Translations under genes and position numbers: made by a program
The notes under the pieces: generated by a model
Seen by the model: the letters and a program-made list of their open reading frames with translations, nothing else
What the model was told of the DNA's origin: nothing
Databases searched by the model: none
In this document: positions 34,679 to 46,340 of the stretch, piece after piece
Layout of the letters: each line of letters begins with the position of its first letter
How positions within the stretch are numbered: the first letter of the stretch is position 1
Source of the DNA: Adineta vaga
Taxonomy: Eukaryota > Rotifera
NCBI GenBank assembly: GCA_021613535.1
Contig: CP075496.1
Location: 8,990,001-9,054,000 of the forward strand
Reading direction: 5' to 3'
DNA: 64,000 nt

Positions 34679-36637
34679 CCACAACTCAATTAAAAACCGT
34701 AGACAGCATAGAAGCGAAGTCTTGCGCTAAAACATTTACACTTTTTTGTAACAACTTTCTATGTGACAGTTTTGTTTCTTCCACTATTATTTTGAATATA
34801 TTCGATTTTAATAGTATGCCTACTCAATTTTTCCAATGAGAGAGTTAACGCAAGGAAATTAGTGTGTACACCATCACTCTAGTGTCAGAAAAAGCAGAAT
34901 GTAGTTGTGGTGAATCATAGTAATAGAAAGATAAGTATGTATGGTATCAGCCTTGAGGCGAACTACCAAATTTATCAGGGAATTAAAATTAATCGCAAAC
35001 TGATTTCGTATTCATATTGGATCGGAATAAAATTGCTTATGTTTGTGAATTATGTGCCTAACAAAATTCATTAGTAATTTAGTGATCGAACATCAAATCA
35101 TTTTCTATACGATATATAATCTCTTACCATGCAAAAAAAGGATAAATTGAAAATTCTTTTACTTTTTACTCGATAAAGATCTGTAAATGATAAACAAGTG
35201 GAGAAAATAGAAATCATATCCATCTCAAAGCTTACCTTAGCAAAAGTAGTATGAAATTACTGTAATATAATAGTGGTTCAAATTGGAAACTAACTCATTA
35301 TATTACCACTATAAATAAAAAGGAAAGATGCATTATACTATGTTCATTGGAATTTTTCTGAAATGTGAAAATGATATTGACGACACAGATAATTCCTCGC
35401 AAACTAACTTAGTCGTGAAATATCTTCTTCAAATTAAACTCACTAGAACAGTACTACAGTAAGCAATTCTTCAAGATTAGTGAAAACCAAAACCTATCTT
35501 ATTCCCTGTGGCGTTGAGTCCGAAGAAACTAGTTCCTCTTCAGAAATCAGTTGCCATCGGTTCGGGAAACTCGATCTGTGTCTTGTAGATTTCGTTTAGC
35601 GTATGGCGATCAGGTTGGGACAATTCTTGAGAACTTGATGGTAGGACAGAACTGGTTTTCAAATGTTCAACATCGCAGAACAGAATGCTTAGAAATGATT
35701 CACGTTTACCAGACTTTCAAAGAGAGAAATAAAATACATTGTGGACAAAACCTCAACAAAAACAACCCGTTTAAGTAATAATGCTCTATGATTTAACTTC
35801 AATCCTGTTTTGCGAAAGAACACCATAGTGTAGTTTATTATTTTGTCGTTATCAAATTCTTATCGATTTTGACTGTTGTATATCTATTTTAATGACGATT
35901 TAAACGAATACTTAAGTCACTATATCATCAATATAGGGAAACAACAAAACAACATGGAATATGCATATGAAAACATAATTCCTGGAAAATCAACGTACTT
36001 ATGAAATGTATTCGAATAATATCAAAGAAATGCAATGTTGAGTTACACATTCATTTCATATTGGACGAACGCAATCATTATGATTGACACTGTTTTAAGA
36101 TGAGTAGAAACTAAAGCTTTTGCTATCGCCTCGATACATATTATATGATGATTAAGACTGCGTTCGAAAAAATACTATTTCTTTTTTCCACACGAAGAGT
36201 ATTTATATGAAACATACGATATACTCGCTAATATCATATTTCTCATAGAATATAGATTTGTGAATCTATCTTGTGTTTTTATTTGTTTCTAACTGATATA
36301 AAGGAGTTCATCAGTCTTGTGAGTTTAAAAACGCTTCTTGAGTTGTAAAACTTCATAAGTGAAAATATATCATTTTACAATACATATGTATTAATTGAAT
36401 ACACCTTTTTTATTTCTGAAAGAAAACGATGCAAATAATCAAAAAACATTATTAAATAATGAGAAAATTGGTGAAATGTGAAAACAACACTTTTGAATAT
36501 TGAATCATAGTGTAAAGCAAAATTTTAAAAAATGTTGATTGTTATCATTGTAAATTACACAAATAAGAGAGAAAGAAATTTTTATCTATTTACGAGTTAC
36601 GTTAAAGAATGACATATTGTTCTTATTTTCAAATTAT
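34679..36637. other. Intergenic region between convergent genes
   Basis: About 2 kb without a supported gene. A minus-strand open piece near 35520-35700 (reading DVEHLKTSSVLP) could be old coding sequence but has no start and no named family. Confidence 0.45.
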
Positions 36638-39050
36638 TTATGAAAGTAAGTATCTGAAAACAGCACCAGCAAGTAGATAAATCATTCCAAGACTGAATCG
36701 TGGTGAACCAGATGCTAAAATATTTGAAAAGATTAATTTGATATTAAAATGCATATATTATATTTTTTAAGTGACACTATTAACCTCTATTTATGGTATC
36801 AACAGAATTTCATGGTAGATTTGTTCTTCTGCAATGTTAACTTTACAATATTATACCGTTGTAATGACAACATCTGCATAATTATGAACTCTCAATGTAT
36901 TCTTCATTGTTATTTATTCTATTGAGTACATCTTGTAATAAGAACAAAGTTATTATATTTAAACTTCTACTGTTGATATTTTATGAGACATAATAATATC
37001 TTGTTGTACTCTGATTTTTCGTAAAAAGAAAAGATAATAATCATTATCAGAAGTGAAAAACGCGACTAATGTTCTTTAAATCTTTCAAAGTATATTTGAA
37101 AAATAGTAAGTTTATAGTAATAGTTTCTTGCTGAAAAGATTTGTGTCGTTAGTATCCGATATTTCTCCACTCGAGAACAAAAATAGCAAAAGTTAATCAT
37201 TTTAATATTCATGATGAGTTAACTTACCCACGGCTGTGAATGATATGGATGATGCGGTATTCAGGCGGATAAGGTTCACTCTCATTAATCCCGATGCAAC
37301 TATAGTATATGTTCCAGTAACATATTCACTATAAGTTGTAGCAACTAATACATACGGCGTATTCGCCTGAAGATACCTTGTAAATCGAAATTGATGTTGA
37401 CTAGCACTATCATCATCGTATGTGACTAAGTTAACATCAGGAGTTGCTGGATTGAATCTAGTAGTATACAAATATCCATATGTATCCATCGTACTAATAC
37501 TCATGAAGGTATAAGTGCCAGATGCGGGAACGTTGATCAGAAATGTTTCATAAAAATAATTCGAATTGCTTTGAGAATAACGTGCATAAGTTTGGCTACT
37601 TCTTGTCAATGTTGATGAAACTGTTGTATTAAACACATACAGATTAACTATACAAATACAAAATGCATTATTCAATGTATTTTTCAATCTTGAATAAAGA
37701 TGGTATAACATATATTCCGTTCATTTACCTGTGGTTGGTGTAGTAGCCGGTGATAATATCGTTCCAGTTGCTGAGCAATTGTAGAATAATCTCACTTCTT
37801 CTATATCAATCCTACTCATATTACTTCGCTGGCCAACAGTTACACCTGACTGCAGTGGTACAATTGTAGCAAAACCATTGACAGAAAAAGCATCGGACGG
37901 ATAATGCATCACTGAAGCATAATCATAGGATGTATTCAGAGTATTCACAACAGTATTGCTATATTTTTCAAAATTATATTCCAAACCTGTGCAATAAACA
38001 AAACATTATTCTCCGATATAGCTCAGAATGTCACTCAAAACAACTATTCTTCTATACCTGATATGATATTGCTGTAATTCACTCGAACATAACTATCACG
38101 GTCGGGTCGAGATTGTTCATGATGAAAACCTATTGAAAACGCACAAAAAAACAAAAGAATCTCGATTCACATCTAATTACAATCAAAGTAGATGATCTAC
38201 CTAATACATGAAGTAACTCATGCATAATCCGTCCTTCGTCAATGCAACCAGGATATTGTAATGTGACTGTACGATTCAAAGTGATACCAGTGTTTCGTCC
38301 AACCTATGATATATTCTCTATTAACGATTGAAGATATTTCATATTCTTCTTACATAAGATGAACATCCATATCCATTGACAATACTGATATAGTACACAT
38401 CACCTGCTACTTTTGGTCGAAACTGAATACAGGCAACATTGTTGATCGCTATCAATCGTTCCATTTTTTGCATTGTAGCTATTATAAATGCTTCTTGAAC
38501 TGATCCTACAATAAGAAATGTAGTCAGAGTTTTGGCATGGAAAAGAAGAGAAAGAGGTACTAACCATATCCTGGTATAATGACATATGGCACAATACCAC
38601 TTGGCCAACGTTGAGCAGTATCACGAAGTGCCACACCACGCTACAAATTTGATTTGCAAACGAAATAATGTAATTCTAGCGCGAAGGTACAATGATGAAT
38701 GACTCACTCCTGTTGATCCTGACGAAGTCGGAAAGAGCATATCACCTTCTACCAGATGAGCTAGAAAAACGGAGAAATCAGTATATTGTTTTGTGCTGAA
38801 CTGTAAGAAGCTGCTTTAATATGACTAATACTGCTGTCGTATTTTTTCGCAGCTGTTTGTAAAGAAAACAATACATACGGTTTTCGTCAGGTTTTGGTGG
38901 TACATCCTGTTGAAAAAGATAGATGAAATGAGGTGATAGTTTGATGTATGGAATGAAACAGGGGTGAGTTACTTTTATTACTGGCAATCCATAGATGAGA
39001 TGTAACATCGAAAGAAGGCTGATGTGGAAGAGAGAAAAGTTGATGTTCAT
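36638..39050 (-). CDS. Astacin metalloprotease with PPC-like domain and GPI-type tail
   Basis: Ten exons, from 38973-39050 through 38879-38906, 38708-38760, 38565-38640, 38354-38505, 38201-38303, 38058-38129, 37729-37986 and 37228-37647 to 36638-36714. They join to 439 codons with all phases closed. A signal peptide at residues 1-22 is followed by a short propeptide and the M12A catalytic domain: [10 protein letters not shown], then [21 protein letters not shown] (zinc site HExxHxxGFxHE) split by an intron after the Gly codon's first base, and the Met-turn SVMHY near 215. Next comes a beta-rich unit (about 275-410, [19 protein letters not shown]) like bacterial pre-peptidase C-terminal domains. 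The tail after SGSPRF is a hydrophobic stretch ending RYLLS, as in GPI-anchor signals. It should be an extracellular zinc protease. The last intron is 513 bp, about ten times the usual. Confidence 0.88.
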
Positions 39051-40044
39051 TGTTAAAGAAATATCGATAATCTGAATATATAGAATATATTGAGATTTTC
39101 TCTCTTATAATTTACATAAAATAGATTTTGAAGATTATATGTATGTTCTAGTGCATTCCTACTTGAGGGTTTTAAGAAACGATACCATCTTTGAGTTGGT
39201 AGTTAAATCATCTTTGTGTCTAGATAAATACATTTTCAATAGACGCTTATATAATCAAACTATTTTGAAAGAATTTCTTTTTCTTCCTTCAAAAAGTAGG
39301 AACGATTGTGATTTTTTGCAACAGAAGAGAATAAATGACACATCACATCAAATTCTGTAAAAGGAAAAAATTCATTGTAGAAGCAAAGTTATTTTTGTTT
39401 TTGAAAAAGAAATCATGACAGATTTTCTTCAACATGCTGTTTTTTGTTGATATAAACACTAGCCACTTGTTATTGTTTTAAGCAATTGAAAAATGAGAAA
39501 GATGATTCAACTGATTTTCATATATAAGTGAAAGCAACGCAATTCCTAAAAAGAAGTGACGGTAAAAGTGACAATACCGAATCTATATTTAAATCTTTGT
39601 GCATTTTTCATACGTAATGTTTAACTTTTATGTATGCTTTCATGACTTCTTATTTGTTTGGCAGTTTGTAATCTATAGAATTACTTTACCGAGACTATGA
39701 ACAACTTGAAAAAATATATGCCCGCAAAAGACTTATTTTCATTTTTCGTTTCAACCTCTGGCACTTCCATGGACTCTTTTGAATAATCATCTAAATATAT
39801 ATATAATATGATTTGAACTTTGAAATGTATCGAACAATCATATTTATGTGCTACGCAATGATGTATGGAAAATTAAAATATGTATATAAAACTAATAATT
39901 TGCATATTCAAATCAAAATTTCGAAAAGGATACCAATTATAAGATCAAATGCTTTCATTGAAAAGAAAAATATATGCATGACTTACTATATTCACGTATT
40001 ATATTGAAAACAAGAAAAGTCGTCGACAATGGACTAGGAAAGAC
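39051..40044. other. Intergenic region
   Basis: About 1 kb between divergent genes: the astacin promoter on the minus side and the cysteine-rich peptide promoter on the plus side. No other gene seen. Confidence 0.45.
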
Positions 40045-40053
40045 TATATAAAG
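40045..40053 (+). promoter_or_regulatory. TATA box of the cysteine-rich peptide gene
   Basis: TATATAAAG lies 163 bases before the ATG at 40208 and about 90 before the 5' UTR intron. Transcription should start near 40075-40085. Confidence 0.6.
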
Positions 40054-40142
40054 GAAAGTATTGCGTGTGATCGATGTATAAAGCATTTTCAGACGTTTTA
40101 TTCAGTTTCTCTCGAAGTTAATCACCTTCATATATACCATTT

Positions 40143-40200
40143 GTAAGTAATTGAATTTCTGATACAAAACTCTAATAATTCATTTATATCTAATATTTAG
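40143..40200 (+). other. 5' UTR intron of the cysteine-rich peptide gene
   Basis: A GTAAGT donor at 40143 and an ATTTAG acceptor ending at 40200 enclose 58 bp just before the start codon. Size and sites match coding introns of the window. Confidence 0.6.
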
Positions 40201-40207
40201 TTTGACA

Positions 40208-40420
40208 ATGAAATCAAACTATTTTCTATGTTTATTTGTTCTCGGTTTGTTGATCTGTTTGACGATGAGTGCTCCTTCTGCATCAGATCTGGAATCAGCT
40301 GGTATTAATAATGAAGTCGATTTGAGTTGTACAATTCGATGTGGTTGGTGGAATGCTTGTAAGTTTAATGGCGGAGGTTGTCCCGAACCAAGTGACTGTA
40401 ACTGTCGCACATTCGGTTAA
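40208..40420 (+). CDS. Secreted cysteine-rich peptide precursor
   Basis: A 70-residue precursor. Residues 1-22 form a strong signal peptide (LCLFVLGLLICLTMSA). A short acidic stretch follows, then a compact C-terminal part with six cysteines arranged C-x3-C-x6-C-x6-C-x5-C-x-C, able to form three disulphides. It includes a GWW motif and a GGGCPEP turn. This is the layout of secreted defence or signalling miniproteins; no named family is recognised. It has its own TATA box, a 5' UTR intron and a polyadenylation signal 77 bases after the stop, so it is a complete transcription unit. The ATG at 40208 is the first ATG after the acceptor. Function is not known, and an antimicrobial role is only one option. 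Confidence 0.78.
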   Translation: MKSNYFLCLFVLGLLICLTMSAPSASDLESAGINNEVDLSCTIRCGWWNACKFNGGGCPEPSDCNCRTFG

Positions 40421-40496
40421 TAAGAACATTTTTCGACATTTATTCTATTATCATTTTATTTTCAATGAATAATCAAGCTCATTCTATTTTATCTTA

Positions 40497-40502
40497 AATA
40501 AA
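40497..40502 (+). terminator. Polyadenylation signal
   Basis: AATAAA, 77 bases after the stop of the cysteine-rich peptide gene, within an AT-rich 3' UTR. Confidence 0.6.
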
Positions 40503-40600
40503 ATATTATTAAAATACAAGAATATTGCTGGACTAATTCATTTTAATGATCAATATATTGTAAAATAAAAAGACAAAACTTCCTTTCTTTCTCTGATTGT

Positions 40601-41612
40601 TTAATTATCTTCATCAGTTGCTGGAAGTTCAGGAGCCAGAAGATTTGCAATGACTTCATCGTTTTTACATCTAATGGAATAAGAATATTTGATTATAAAT
40701 TGATACATATCGTTAAATATATACCCATTGATGAATTCCTCTTTACTCAATTTCATATCGCTATTAAGATCAAGTTTGGTAATGATTTCTTTTGCACGTT
40801 TATGAGGATCTTTATCACCATGACGATCTTTAATCATCGCACGATCATACTAAATCAAATTAGCCAATGAAAATGTACGCAATTTATAAACGAAATAATC
40901 CTACCATAGCAGAAATTAAATGACCCAATTCATTCTGATCGAGTTGTCCATCACCTGATACGTCCCAACTAAATGCAAGACATATCATTACAAATCAAAA
41001 TAAAAAATCCAACTTTACAAATCAAAAACAAAGTCAAGTCGTTCAACTAAATTACCACTAAGATTATTGACTGCAATAGCGAAAAGAAATTCATTGAAGT
41101 CAACGGTACCATCATTATTTTCATCCATAAATTCAAACATATTTCTTTAAATGAACCATTAAGAACAATTTCTTTATATAAAATAACATCAAAATACGTA
41201 CTTGCATGTTTCTAGATCAGATTGTGAATCAAATCTTTTAAAAAGACTAGTAAATGCTTTTTGATCAAGTTTTCCTGTTGGACACTTGCGAACAAATTCC
41301 TAAATGAATAGAAGAAGAAGAAACGGCCGATTTCATAATCATCACATCAGTAATTCAACATACTTCATACCACATTTTGATTTCTGTTGATGATTACGAA
41401 GAAGATCATAAAATTATTTAACCTATTCTACAAAAAAAATTGATAATCTACCTTTATCAGATAATTTTGACTTTGATCGAAGCATAGCTATTTCTAATAT
41501 ACATGACATAAAAAAGAACAATGAACTAAATCAATATATTATTCAAAAAAATAAAACCTTTTTGAGTTAAACTACATATATCTCGTTGTTTACACTTTGT
41601 TGTAACATCCAT
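40601..41612 (-). CDS. EF-hand neuronal-calcium-sensor-like protein
   Basis: Eight exons, 41558-41612, 41452-41493, 41364-41383, 41202-41299, 41019-41144, 40905-40968, 40725-40849 and 40601-40670, join to 200 codons. The 199-residue protein has the NCS/calcineurin-B layout: EEFVRKCPTGKL in a degenerate first EF-hand, then three calcium loops, DENNDGTVDFNEF (about 80-92), DVSGDGQLDQNEL (about 127-139) and DLNSDMKLSKEEF (about 164-176). It should act as a cytosolic calcium sensor. It lacks the N-terminal Met-Gly myristoylation site of typical NCS proteins and starts MDVTTKC instead, so membrane tethering is doubtful. The third exon is only 20 bp, and its acceptor is the least certain part of the model. 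Confidence 0.82.
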
Positions 41613-42106
41613 CTTTTTTTACAGTAATGAATCACTCGTTATATCTAAAATAATGCATTGGATTTTATAAGTACGATAATATATTAACAAAATAGTAATA
41701 AAAAAGAAAAATATTGTGTTGTACAAGTAAAATAAAGATTGAATGAGTCCATGAAAAAAAGATACTCACCCGATATGGTCGGTTGATCAAAGCAACAAGT
41801 TAACGATTATTGTGTGTATAAATACTGAAAAAGCACAAAATAAAAAAGGATACGTATAATTCTATACCAATAACAAAAGATAGAAGAAAAGGTAAATTAT
41901 TAAATGCGTCAATTATGATCAGATGAAAATATATCTAGTTTATTTATGCTTCGAAAAGAATATATATCATCATGTCGATTTTATTCAAGATATGTTTTTT
42001 TTTTGGAAATGAAATGATTTATTGATACCATAAATAATTTCAAAAAGTTTATTTGAGAGACAAAAACAAACAATTTATTTACAAAAGATTATGAGACATA
42101 TAAATT
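41613..42106. other. Intergenic region
   Basis: About 490 bases between two minus-strand genes: the EF-hand promoter and the 3' flank of the ChaC-like gene. Nothing else seen. Confidence 0.45.
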
Positions 42107-42967
42107 CTATTCGGTGACAGTTATTTGCTGATTGGTTTGGTTATTAACATCTTCTAAATAATTTGAATGATACATAAACATTTGAAGTATGGGAATCGGT
42201 TCGACTGTATTCAATGTTCTAGTTGCTTCTTTTCGCTGTTCTAATGTTTGCAATTGATCATAAATCTGAAACCATTTTTGAACATTTAATGTTAAAGATT
42301 GTCGATATAAAAGAACTTTCATATAAAGATTTTCTAAAATATCTGTAGATGTATCTCGTATGTTTAATTGTCGATATACATCGATTAATTTATCTAAATA
42401 CTGAAAATTAGTACCATTAACACCATACGCTTGTCCAATTCTTAATGATTGATCTTCTATAGATAATTGATCTTTTAAATAGAATAAACTTTGATTATTT
42501 ATAACACATGTTAAAGCGTATTCAGTCGTTTTTTTATCGGGAAGAAGAATTTTCACGAAATCATATGTGTAAATATCCATAATTGTTTGGTTGAAATGAA
42601 CGGGTGTTTCTCGTTTAACAAATGCTTTGATAAATGGTATTATTTGTTCATTCATTGCAACAAATAAAGAACCATGTACAAAACTCTTTGTATCTTTTAT
42701 TAAACCCATTGTTAATCCTTTAAAATCTAATGTACCACGATAAACAAAATCTTCACAGAAGAAACCTTTTCGATGATTTGTAAGTATACAATTAGATATC
42801 ATTTCATTAATATGTTCAATCGGATTCCATAATAATGATCCATAAGCAAAGATTGAAATTCTTTTATTCGTTTTAATAAATGAGATAATTTCATTTCTTT
42901 TCGATATATCATCATGTAAACCATGTAATAATTTTAAACTTTCATCTAATTGATGAGAATAATCCAT
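42107..42967 (-). CDS. ChaC-like gamma-glutamylcyclotransferase
   Basis: Single-exon 286-residue protein of the ChaC/GGCT-like fold. The substrate-binding loop reads IFAYGSLLWNP (about residues 38-48), matching the family YGSLxW block, and is followed by FVYRGTLDFKGLTMGLI. The acid residue expected to take the proton lies in VKRETPVHF (about 117-125). ChaC enzymes cleave the gamma-glutamyl group of glutathione to give 5-oxoproline and Cys-Gly. Length is above the usual 180-220 of animal ChaC, with about 80 extra C-terminal residues forming helices, as in some bacterial ChaC proteins. No signal peptide; cytosolic. The stop is TAG, with a TAA six codons on. Confidence 0.85.
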   Translation of the reverse strand: MDYSHQLDESLKLLHGLHDDISKRNEIISFIKTNKRISIFAYGSLLWNPIEHINEMISNCILTNHRKGFFCEDFVYRGTLDFKGLTMGLIKDTKSFVHGSLFVAMNEQIIPFIKAFVKRETPVHFNQTIMDIYTYDFVKILLPDKKTTEYALTCVINNQSLFYLKDQLSIEDQSLRIGQAYGVNGTNFQYLDKLIDVYRQLNIRDTSTDILENLYMKVLLYRQSLTLNVQKWFQIYDQLQTLEQRKEATRTLNTVEPIPILQMFMYHSNYLEDVNNQTNQQITVTE

Positions 42968-44267
42968 GTTTTATTTTGTATAACAAAAAATGAAAAAATC
43001 CTAGTCTTTTATAAGGAACATACAAGCTATGCCAATTCATTCTATACCCATGCATTGTCAGCGTGATAGTCCAGGCGGTTTTTTCCTATTCTGGCATTTT
43101 TCTTCTCTGTTCTGGTTATAGAACGTAATGTATACATCACGCGATCGTTACTTTTTTTTCTTTTTTCCTTCACCAGAACGAAGAAACACATGATCTTGTT
43201 TCTTATCGATAAACAAAATTTTCTCTTTCAATCATCAGATTGTCATACTGATGCTGTTTTTCTTGCTATTTCAAGGTCAATTTAAAACTACCGAATCACA
43301 AAAACATCGATAGATTATTGAAAACATTCAAGGACAAGTTTTGATGTGTGTTTTCTTCTTCTTCGTCGTCTAAATCGCTTTGATCAAAACAAGTGTTCGT
43401 TTTTCTCTTAGTACTTTTATCTTCTTCGAGCTCTTTGGGAAACAAATAACAGGTGATAGTTGGTTTCATTCTAAATCGTCAATCTTCTATTTAACTATTC
43501 CAGAGGGCGTAGAGATAAGTTGCCTCTACCTCGGTACACATGTTTGTTAAGCTATATCATATATCTAAAGTATGTCGACGTCAATTTTAACACACCCTTG
43601 TGTGGGAGAGAATGCATAGAGAACAAGACAATGAATACTGATGAGAATGTAAAAAGTATGTTTGATATTTATTTGAAATGAAGATTTGAATGCAAAGTAC
43701 AAATCAAAATATTGACATATACATATGTATTTGAATTACTTCAAAGACAAAGAGTCGAAGGATTGTCCTTTGATAATTCTGATTTCTTCATTTTTCACTT
43801 TGTCATCATATAGATAAGAGAGAAAGAAAAAATGCAAAGTCAAAATGAGATTGGTACGTCAATAAATTATCAAATGCCCTTGTTAGATGGTAAAGAAGAA
43901 AATGCATATTCTTTTTCTTTTTTTGAAATATTTGTTAATCATAACTGAAAGATCAAAATTTTACGTGTTACTATGTTATCTATTTGAACCACGAGAAAAA
44001 AACGACATGTACTTTATTGAATAAATTTCTGGATACCAAATAAGGGAATAATATTAGGAAGCTCGATCAAATCTTCTAGTAATATTTGTTGATTTAATTA
44101 TAAAAAAGGAAGAAGAATAGATATGCATATTAATTGGAAAAAAAACTAAATGCTAAATGAAGTGTGACTATGTAAGAACGAAAAAGCGAACATGTGTAAA
44201 GATTTGTTTTTCTTCATTATACAAAACGAATAGTCAAATTTTTAGAAGATCAATATTATTTCGTTTT
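42968..44267. other. Intergenic region between divergent genes
   Basis: About 1.3 kb that should hold both promoters. An in-frame ATG at 44157 precedes the chosen start of the next gene, with an ATTTTTAG acceptor-like site between them. No other gene seen. Confidence 0.45.
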
Positions 44268-46340
44268 ATGAGTTGGTTTAAAAGAACAATTAATCGTCTT
44301 TATCATGGTGAGAGTAACAATAAATCATCTTATTCAATTCAAAATTTTCGTCTCATATGGCTTGATAGTAATATTGATGTAATCAATAATAATTATTGTA
44401 TAGATACTATGATAAAGTTAGAAGAAATTGCGAACACCGTTGAAATATTTACTGATGTTGATGAATGTATCGATTTTATTACTGATCTAAATGATCATGA
44501 TCAGACAGTGATGATTTTATCTGGTTCACTTGGCGAAATAGTGATGTCTGCAATACATGATATCAGTCAAATAAATTTATTTTATATTTTTTGTCAAAAT
44601 AAAGAACGACATAAACGATGGGCACGGGAATGGTCTAAGATAGAAGCTGTTATTACAGATGTAAAATCTCTATGTGAAGCAATTAAAAAAGCTAACAAAG
44701 ATTTCGATCAGAATTCAATTCCGATTAGTGTAGTTAACGCAACAATTGAAATCTCGACAAAAGATCTCGATCATCTCGATCCATCATTTATGTATACGCA
44801 AATTCTTAAAGAAATTCTTCTTGATATCGATTTTAATGATAATGATATTAAAGAATTTCTAACCTATTATCGAGATGAATCATTTGATGGCGATATGAAA
44901 ATTCGCAATTATGTTGATGAAATTGAAAAAAATTATCATCAACATGAACCAATCTATTGGTATACTTGTCAATCCTTTCTCTATTCTGATCTTAATCAAG
45001 CATTACGTACGATGAATGTTATTAAAATAATTCGAATGGGATTTTTCGTACGTGATCTTTGTGAGGATATTGCTGCATTACATTCTAAACAGTATAGTCA
45101 ATATCATAATAGTAATACTATATTATTTGTATATCGCGGTCAAAAATTATCGCTAATCGATTTAGCAAAAATACAGAACACATCAGGTGGATTATTATCA
45201 TTTAATAATTTTTTATCGACTAGTACAAAACGTGAAATGGCTTCAGAATTTGCACGAAAAAAACCAGATAAGTTTGATGTTGTCAACGTTCTATATGTTA
45301 TTCAAATAAACACATCAATAAAATCATCAATACCTTTTGCTAATATACGCGATATAAGTTACTTTTCAAAAGAAGAAGAAATTCTTTTCTCGATGCATTC
45401 TATTTTCCGTATTGGACAAATTAATCGAATAGATACGTATGATAAGCCTCTTTGGGAAGTTCATTTAACTTTAACCAATGATAACGATGAGGAATTACAT
45501 CGATTAACAGATTGTATTCGACAAGAAACATTTACTACCGAAAAAGGTTGGTATCGATTAGGAAACTTCTTGAATACACTCGGTGAATTTACTAGAGCAG
45601 AAGAAGTATGTTTTATGATGCTTAATCAAACAAATGATCAAACTGAAATAGCAAGTATTTATCATCTGTTAGGAATGATTAAATATGGTCAAGGTAATTA
45701 TCAAGAAGCAATTAAAGCTTACAAAACTTCGATTCAAATGAAAAAGAAGATCTTCCCATCAGCAGATTTATCTTTAGCTTCATCCTATACTAATATTGGT
45801 GAAGTATATAATATAATCGGTAAATATTCCAAAGCATTTTCGTTTCATACGGATGCATTGAAAATTAAACAAAAATGTTTATCGTCACATAAGCCAGACC
45901 TAGCATTATCTTACGATAATATCGGTTCAACACTAAATAATATGAGTGTATATTCACAAGCAATACTATACTATAGAAAAGCATTAGATATTCGACAAAA
46001 ATCTCTTCCTGAAACTCATTCTGATTTGTCACAATCGTATCACAATATTGGTTCTGTATATTATCGTATGGGACAATATTCAAAAGCACTTCTAAATTTA
46101 GAAAAAGCCATCGAAATCAAACAAAAAACTCTTCCAGAAAAACATATCAGTTTGGCTAGTTCTTATAAGAATATGGGTGCCGTTTATGAATGTTTACAAC
46201 AATATTCAGATGCTCAATCGTTCTATGAACGTGCTTACGACATTTCCGATGGAGCATTATTGACTAATCATCCTAGTTTACGTACATTGCAAAAAGATAT
46301 TAATCGAGTAAACAAGAAAAATGCAAATCATTTTGTTTGA
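44268..46340 (+). CDS. NAD:arginine ADP-ribosyltransferase with kinesin-light-chain-type TPR repeats
   Basis: Single-exon protein of 690 residues from the ATG at 44268 (MSWFKRTINRLY); an ATG at 44157 would add 37 residues of unlikely composition. Residues about 210-400 form an ART domain of the R-S-E class: FVYRGQKL (R near 290), NNFLSTST (near 316) and SKEEEILF (E-x-E near 369-371). The C-terminal half holds about six TPR units of the kinesin light chain kind, with repeats such as SLASSYTNIGEVYN, DLALSYDNIGS and ALDIRQKSLP at 42-residue spacing. The ART part would transfer ADP-ribose from NAD+ to arginine on partners chosen by the TPRs. This layout is common in bdelloids. No signal peptide; cytosolic. 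Confidence 0.9.
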   Translation: MSWFKRTINRLYHGESNNKSSYSIQNFRLIWLDSNIDVINNNYCIDTMIKLEEIANTVEIFTDVDECIDFITDLNDHDQTVMILSGSLGEIVMSAIHDISQINLFYIFCQNKERHKRWAREWSKIEAVITDVKSLCEAIKKANKDFDQNSIPISVVNATIEISTKDLDHLDPSFMYTQILKEILLDIDFNDNDIKEFLTYYRDESFDGDMKIRNYVDEIEKNYHQHEPIYWYTCQSFLYSDLNQALRTMNVIKIIRMGFFVRDLCEDIAALHSKQYSQYHNSNTILFVYRGQKLSLIDLAKIQNTSGGLLSFNNFLSTSTKREMASEFARKKPDKFDVVNVLYVIQINTSIKSSIPFANIRDISYFSKEEEILFSMHSIFRIGQINRIDTYDKPLWEVHLTLTNDNDEELHRLTDCIRQETFTTEKGWYRLGNFLNTLGEFTRAEEVCFMMLNQTNDQTEIASIYHLLGMIKYGQGNYQEAIKAYKTSIQMKKKIFPSADLSLASSYTNIGEVYNIIGKYSKAFSFHTDALKIKQKCLSSHKPDLALSYDNIGSTLNNMSVYSQAILYYRKALDIRQKSLPETHSDLSQSYHNIGSVYYRMGQYSKALLNLEKAIEIKQKTLPEKHISLASSYKNMGAVYECLQQYSDAQSFYERAYDISDGALLTNHPSLRTLQKDINRVNKKNANHFV

